A stretch of DNA of 5,516 bases, taken from an uncultured Clostridiaceae bacterium. Its GTDB lineage: Bacteria; Bacillota; Clostridia; TANB77; CAG-508. Below the pieces are notes generated by a model. That model was not told where the DNA came from and searched no databases. It saw only the letters and a program-made list of their open reading frames with translations. Position numbers and translations under genes: made by a program. Within the stretch, counting starts at the first letter, position 1. The number at the start of each line of letters is the position of its first letter. The stretch is from contig CATZDQ010000117.1 of assembly GCA_958417695.1 (NCBI GenBank), forward strand, positions 1 to 5,516. Direction: 5' to 3'. Below are positions 5,160 through 5,516 of the stretch, one piece after another.

Positions 5160-5516
5160 TTATAAGCTTCTAAATTCCTTTAGTCTTTGCTGGTAAGCTA
5201 ACATGACATCTTCTGCAAGTGCTATTTTAGGTGTTCGAACACCCATCATTTCTATTATTTTTTTTGTAAATAATGGATTTAATATTAGAATCGGACCTAT
5301 GACATAGGTAGCTACTAAATTATTTTTTCTAATACCTTCTAATTTGGATTGACTATTTAATCCAATGCCTTTTTCTACTGTAGCAAAATAATTTTTTTCA
5401 TTATCTCCATAGCTCATACTAAACTGACTCTTAAAACCAACTATATCGATATCTTCAAATTTTCCTATAAAATGGCTATTATGCCTATGCATCATGTCTC
5501 TTTTGCTATAGATAGG
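5160..5516 (-). CDS. C-terminal part of a CobB/CobQ-type (GatD-like) glutamine amidotransferase, partial
   Basis: The frame is open to the right edge (PIYSKRD before the first in-frame Met at 5495), so the visible 118 residues are the C-terminal half of a longer protein and 5495 is not a real start. The pattern ...EDIDIVGFKSQFS...VEKGIGLNSQSKLEGIRKNNLVATYVIGPILILNP matches the end of CobB/CobQ-type class I glutamine amidotransferases such as GatD, where 'GFENHGGRT', 'EGIHYKN' and 'GTYLHGPILPKN' occur. GatD works with MurT to amidate lipid II glutamate in cell wall synthesis. Here the catalytic His of 'HGP' is Ile (codon 5300-5298), and 'ENHGG' is 'KSQFS', so this is a divergent member. The Cys nucleophile would lie outside the window. 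A MurT-like partner, if any, would also be upstream and unseen. The family call is moderately sure; the exact role is open. Confidence 0.65.
   Translation of the reverse strand, partial: PIYSKRDMMHRHNSHFIGKFEDIDIVGFKSQFSMSYGDNEKNYFATVEKGIGLNSQSKLEGIRKNNLVATYVIGPILILNPLFTKKIIEMMGVRTPKIALAEDVMLAYQQRLKEFRSL

Overview
The window is AT-rich, and every gene I can support lies on the minus strand, so transcription runs from high to low coordinates. The low GC, AGGAGG-type ribosome binding sites, sigma-A-like promoters and above all a class III prepilin-like N-terminus of the type 'KGITLIALVITIIILIILAGV' suggest an uncultured gut-type Clostridia (Firmicutes/Bacillota). That placement is an inference from protein style; no rRNA or marker gene is present.

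From the right edge (5' side of the transcripts) there is a tight co-directional cluster. It starts with the C-terminal part of a CobB/CobQ (GatD-like) glutamine amidotransferase entering from outside the window (5160->5516). A YihX-like HAD hydrolase follows (4477-5097), then a Nudix hydrolase whose ATG overlaps the HAD stop codon as ATGA (3917-4480), then a YtcJ-type metal-dependent amidohydrolase (2278-3852). Gaps are about 60 nt or a 4-nt overlap, so they are probably one operon. A hairpin after the Nudix stop may terminate or attenuate transcription before the amidohydrolase. The substrates of all four are unknown; they look like cytoplasmic metabolic or clean-up enzymes.

Next is a monocistronic gene for a 110-residue single-pass membrane protein of unknown function (1758-2090). 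It has an excellent promoter (TTGCAA-17-TATAAT with extended -10), an 11-bp-phased direct repeat just upstream of the -35, and a strong bidirectional terminator (1683-1729). The promoter shows that the true start is ATG 2090, not the further upstream in-frame ATG at 2153.

The left third holds a large prepilin-like surface protein: a type III signal/transmembrane helix followed by a formylglycine-generating-enzyme-like (C-type-lectin-fold) region. It has its own near-consensus promoter (TTGACA-17-TAAAAT), with an inverted repeat over the -10. The gene is split by a +1 shift. The first frame runs 1505-816 and ends in TAA, while the clear continuation of the same protein is in another frame from about 832 to the left edge and beyond. 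One extra C at about position 824 explains it.

No tRNA, rRNA, CRISPR array, insertion sequence or origin was seen. No gene-free stretch exceeds 300 bases; the largest, 1506-1757, holds the prepilin promoter and the bidirectional terminator. The observations most worth a second look are the frameshifted pilin-like/FGE-like gene, the operator-like repeats at the two promoters, and the amidotransferase with Ile where the catalytic His is expected.
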